Of a DNA stretch of 9,104 bases, positions 6,180 through 9,104 are shown piece after piece. This stretch comes from an uncultured Planctomycetales bacterium (lineage in GTDB: Bacteria; Planctomycetota; Planctomycetia; Isosphaerales; Isosphaeraceae): contig CALKTZ010000435.1 in NCBI GenBank assembly GCA_937997355.1, positions 1 through 9,104 of the forward strand, given 5' to 3'. The notes below the pieces were generated by a model. That model searched no databases and had not been told where the DNA came from. It saw nothing but the letters and a program-made list of their open reading frames with translations. The position numbers were made by a program, and so were the translations under genes. Numbering within the stretch: position 1 is the first letter of the stretch; each line of letters begins with the position of its first letter.

Positions 6180-9104
6180 ATGTCGCTAGGGACGCAAACC
6201 CAATCGTACGGCAAGCTGCTGGATTACGAGCAATTCATCGATCACCAGCTTGACCGCACCCGTGCACGGATCAAGATGACCGACGTCGCGACGGCCTCGT
6301 TGATTCTCCTCGGGGGATTTTGCGCCACGCTGCTCGTCGAGGTCATCCTCGACCACTTCATCGGGCTCCCCATCTGGTTCCGTCGGATCATCCTGCTCGC
6401 GGGTGTGATCGCCGCCGGGGTTTTCACGGTCCTCCGCATCGCCATTCCATTGCTGGGGCGGATCAATGGGATCTACGCCGCCAAGACGATCGAGAATACC
6501 GATTCCGCCTTCAAAAACAGCCTGATCAATTATCTCGAGCTTCGCCGGCATCGGGAAATCATGCCGAAGTCGATCATGGCGGCACTGGAGACGCGCGCGG
6601 TCAACGACCTCAGCCTGGTCGAGGTCGAAAACGCCGTCAATCAGAGCGCCTTGATTCGCGCCTCGTACATCCTCTGCGGGATCATCGTGGCCTTCTGCCT
6701 GTACGCTCTGTTCACTCCCAAGAGCATCCTGGATTCCACGAAGCGGGCGTTTCTCGCGGACGTCGTCCGGCCCACCAACACCCAGCTCAGGAATATCAAG
6801 CCGGGCAATCATGAGGAAGTCGCCGGGGCGTCGGTCACCTTCTCCGTCGAGGTTGTCGGGACGATCCCCCAAACCGTCACGCTCCATTCCAGTATCGACG
6901 GCGGTAAATTCTTCGGTGCCAAGGAATTCAAGGCGGGCAAGAACACCTTCGACCCTTGGCTGCTCACCCTGAACAATGTCCAGCAAAGTTTGGATTACTA
7001 CCTCACCGCGGGAGATGCCGAGTCGCTCCGCTATCATCTTGAAGTCCTCCCGGCACCGATGGTGAATTCGATCTCGATCGACTATCAATTCCCCAAATAC
7101 ACGGGGGTCCCTCCTCGATTGAATGTGGAGGGGGGCAATGTCGAGGCGATCGAAGGAACAATCGTCACGGTTCACGCCCAAACCAACGAACCGGCGAAAG
7201 CCGCGACCCTCAACCTCCTCAACTCCAACCCGATCGACATGGAAGTGGCTCCCGACGACGCGACGAGCCTGAAAGGGTCGTTCCGCGTGGATAAATCGGG
7301 CAGCTACACCATCAATTTCCGGACCACCGGGGGCCAGGCGAACCCAACGCCGGTCGTCTACGACATCATCGCCATCCCGGATCGGCCCCCGACCGCGAAG
7401 TTCGTGGTCCCCAACCTCCCGAAAATCAAGTGGCCCAGCAATGTGAAGCTGAACCTGCTGGCGGAGGCTTCCGACGATCACGGCGTGAAGGACGCCACCC
7501 TGTTCGTCGGTCAGGGGAACGAACGGCTCGTTTCCAAGAATCTGCTGGAAAACCTCCCGAGCAAGCCGGAAACCCAGGTCAAGGAATCGCTCGACCTGGC
7601 CGAGCTTCGGGTTCAACCCGGCGCGGTCCTCCATTACTGGCTCGTCGTCCGAGACAATCGCGAGCCGATGCCGAACTCCTATCAGACGACCAAGCAATTG
7701 ATCGAGGTGATCGAACCGGTCAAACCCGAGGCCAAGCAGAACATCGAAGAAAAGCAGCGGCAAGAACAGGCCGAGCACGAGCAAGCCGCGCCCATGAATG
7801 ATCAGCCCCCGCAGGGGGCCGAGGAGCCGCCCCAGCCAAATCCCGAGAATCCCGATGCCCAGCAGGGACAGGACCCGATGGGCAATCAGGACGAGAACCA
7901 GAACCAATCTCCCGCCAACGATCAGCAAAATCCGAATAACCAACAAGATCAGCCGAGATTTGGCGAAACGCTTCGCACGCCGGAACATCGCCAGATCGGT
8001 CCGGATTCGCAAGATCCCCGGGCACTCCAAAACCCGGTGGATAACCCCGACCAGAACACCATCAACAAGATTGATCAGGCGCTCAAAAAGCGGGAAGCAA
8101 ACTCCCAGAAGAATGGCGGCGCCCAGGGGCAGGCAGGAAATTCCGGGCAGGCCGATCCGAATCAGGGCTCTCAAGGCCAATCGAACGCAAATAACCAGCA
8201 ACAGAATAATTCGGGACAATCCGACAATTCGGCGGCGGATCGCTCCTCCCGTCACCGCCCCGATCAGGAAAAGAATTCCGAGACTTCCGGCCAAAACAAT
8301 GCTGGCAACCCTCAATCGGGGGGATCGTCCCAGGGCCAAAAGGGCCAAGGCAAATCGCAAGATCCGTCAAACCAGGTCCAGCGCGCGAATCGCGAGAACG
8401 GCCAGCAGAACTCCCCCTCGAACTCGCAATCCCAGGGGCAATCGTCGTCCGCCGGGGGTAATCAATCGACGCAATCCGGCAAACAAGGACCACAAACTGG
8501 AAAACAGGATCAGGCCAATACGAGTGGCCAGAATCGCGATTCTCAGACAGGTTCCGAATCTCGCGAGCAGGGCAAGGGCAACGACGACCAATCCGACTCG
8601 AAGGGAGAGTCGAGCAAGCAGCCGTCAAATTTGAACAAGTCGGCCTCTCGGGGCGCCCAATCGAAACAAGGCAATTCCGGCCAGTCGAATCAAGGTGGCA
8701 CTGAGAAAGGGACTCAGGCCGATTCGGCCCAGTCGGAGAATTCCGACAAGAACGGCGAGTCGGATAATGCTGGCAAGAATGGAGAAAAGGATCAGTCCGG
8801 AGATCGCTCGACAAAAACCGGGGAGCGATCGCAGGCCGGTCAACAATCTCAGAAGGATGGGCAGCAATCCAAGAACAGCGGACAGCAGTCGCAGAATAGT
8901 GGGCAGCAATCCCAGGGTGGGCAATCCCAGACCAAATCTGGGGAGCAATCGCAGAACAGCGGACAGCAGTCGCAGAACAGCGGACAGCAATCCCAGAACA
9001 GCGGACAGCAATCCCAGGCCGGTCAGCATTCGAAAAAAGGACAGAATCAGCCTTCAGGGAATCAGCCCGGTGCAAAGACGGGCGACTCGATGAACGGTGA
9101 TGAC
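6180..9104 (+). CDS. DUF4175-like multi-pass membrane protein with long Q/N/S/G-rich tail (partial, 3' end outside window)
   Basis: The frame is open for all 975 codons to the edge, so the stop is not seen. Three hydrophobic helices are visible, at about residues 36-57, 68-91 and 162-179. The basic N-terminus and the Arg-rich 92-161 loop would be cytoplasmic, putting everything after 180 outside. Residues about 180-515 look beta-rich: an FPKYTGVPPRL segment (304-314), a GSYTINFRTTGG strand (374-385), and LAEASDDHGVKDATLFVG (427-444), which fit the DUF4175-like proteins I know from planctomycetes and alphaproteobacteria. From about 518 onward the chain is low-complexity, rich in Gln, Asn, Ser and Gly, with no Cys, Trp or Tyr visible, broken only by a more ordered stretch at 592-641. 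Near the end a 7-residue repeat (QNSGQQS) appears. Molecular function is unknown. In planctomycetes, similar genes often sit beside MoxR ATPase/DUF58 genes, but such partners would be beyond this window. The family assignment is from memory of motif style and is moderate. Confidence 0.75.
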   Translation, partial: MSLGTQTQSYGKLLDYEQFIDHQLDRTRARIKMTDVATASLILLGGFCATLLVEVILDHFIGLPIWFRRIILLAGVIAAGVFTVLRIAIPLLGRINGIYAAKTIENTDSAFKNSLINYLELRRHREIMPKSIMAALETRAVNDLSLVEVENAVNQSALIRASYILCGIIVAFCLYALFTPKSILDSTKRAFLADVVRPTNTQLRNIKPGNHEEVAGASVTFSVEVVGTIPQTVTLHSSIDGGKFFGAKEFKAGKNTFDPWLLTLNNVQQSLDYYLTAGDAESLRYHLEVLPAPMVNSISIDYQFPKYTGVPPRLNVEGGNVEAIEGTIVTVHAQTNEPAKAATLNLLNSNPIDMEVAPDDATSLKGSFRVDKSGSYTINFRTTGGQANPTPVVYDIIAIPDRPPTAKFVVPNLPKIKWPSNVKLNLLAEASDDHGVKDATLFVGQGNERLVSKNLLENLPSKPETQVKESLDLAELRVQPGAVLHYWLVVRDNREPMPNSYQTTKQLIEVIEPVKPEAKQNIEEKQRQEQAEHEQAAPMNDQPPQGAEEPPQPNPENPDAQQGQDPMGNQDENQNQSPANDQQNPNNQQDQPRFGETLRTPEHRQIGPDSQDPRALQNPVDNPDQNTINKIDQALKKREANSQKNGGAQGQAGNSGQADPNQGSQGQSNANNQQQNNSGQSDNSAADRSSRHRPDQEKNSETSGQNNAGNPQSGGSSQGQKGQGKSQDPSNQVQRANRENGQQNSPSNSQSQGQSSSAGGNQSTQSGKQGPQTGKQDQANTSGQNRDSQTGSESREQGKGNDDQSDSKGESSKQPSNLNKSASRGAQSKQGNSGQSNQGGTEKGTQADSAQSENSDKNGESDNAGKNGEKDQSGDRSTKTGERSQAGQQSQKDGQQSKNSGQQSQNSGQQSQGGQSQTKSGEQSQNSGQQSQNSGQQSQNSGQQSQAGQHSKKGQNQPSGNQPGAKTGDSMNGDD
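8871..9014 (+). repeat. 21-bp tandem repeat coding for the heptapeptide QNSGQQS
   Basis: Three adjacent 21-bp units lie at 8952-8972, 8973-8993 and 8994-9014, each coding QNSGQQS and differing only at wobble bases (cag/caa, tcg/tcc). Two more lie at 8871-8891 (first residue Lys) and 8892-8912 (with aat agt ggg variants), separated from the first three by a diverged stretch coding QGGQSQTKSGEQS. The units are in frame with the gene, so gain or loss of a unit keeps the reading frame. Looser variants (GQQSQ, GQSNQ) occur upstream, suggesting the whole tail grew by repeat expansion and decay. Confidence 0.85.

Noticed and set aside
6186..8360. A 724-codon open frame on the - strand opposite the membrane protein
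   Set aside because: It is a by-product of G/C-rich third positions and lack of stop-generating codons in the + strand gene. The + frame has a good ribosome site, membrane helices and recognisable domains; the - frame gives an Arg/Asp/Leu-rich sequence with no family resemblance.
8083..9075. A - strand frame with repeated GIAVRCS-like heptads
   Set aside because: The repeat is the complement of the QNSGQQS-coding units, not an independent protein repeat.

Overview
The window reads as high-GC bacterial chromosome, most likely from a planctomycete (Isosphaeraceae-like). This rests on the GC-rich third codon positions, two PEP-CTERM 'choice-of-anchor A' secreted proteins, and a large membrane protein of the DUF4175-like type with a very long Gln/Asn/Ser/Gly tail. 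The lineage is inferred from family content and style, not from a database match.

Layout, left to right. (1) 3-131, + strand: the last 42 codons of an unidentified gene. (2) 132-412: a 281-bp gap with a near-perfect inverted repeat at 329-352. (3) 413-1987, +: guaA, a complete and canonical GMP synthase. (4) 2076-3305, +: a secreted hydrolase/acyltransferase of the C45 (AAT-like, Ntn) type, 88 bp after guaA and with an excellent Shine-Dalgarno. (5) 3349-3393: a 20-bp perfect-stem hairpin between convergent genes, probably a bidirectional terminator. (6) 3496-4446 and 4793-5734, both -: two related PEP-CTERM/choice-of-anchor A proteins in tandem, separated by 346 bp. (7) 5735-6179: a 445-bp divergent intergenic region with a TATAAT box flanked by an 18-bp palindrome. 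(8) 6180 to the window end, +: a multi-pass membrane protein, open for all 975 codons visible and continuing past the edge.

How the genes relate: guaA is a housekeeping purine gene and the C45-type gene may be co-transcribed with it by proximity only, since no metabolic link is evident. The two PEP-CTERM proteins should be exported by Sec and processed by an exosortase encoded elsewhere. The last gene is transcribed divergently from the PEP-CTERM pair, has three predicted membrane helices, an Ig-like/beta-rich extracytoplasmic part and a disordered tail of more than 450 residues carrying a 7-residue tandem repeat.

No RNA gene, insertion sequence, CRISPR array or recognisable defence or biosynthetic system was found. 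The least understood items are the membrane protein with its repetitive tail, and the paired PEP-CTERM proteins.
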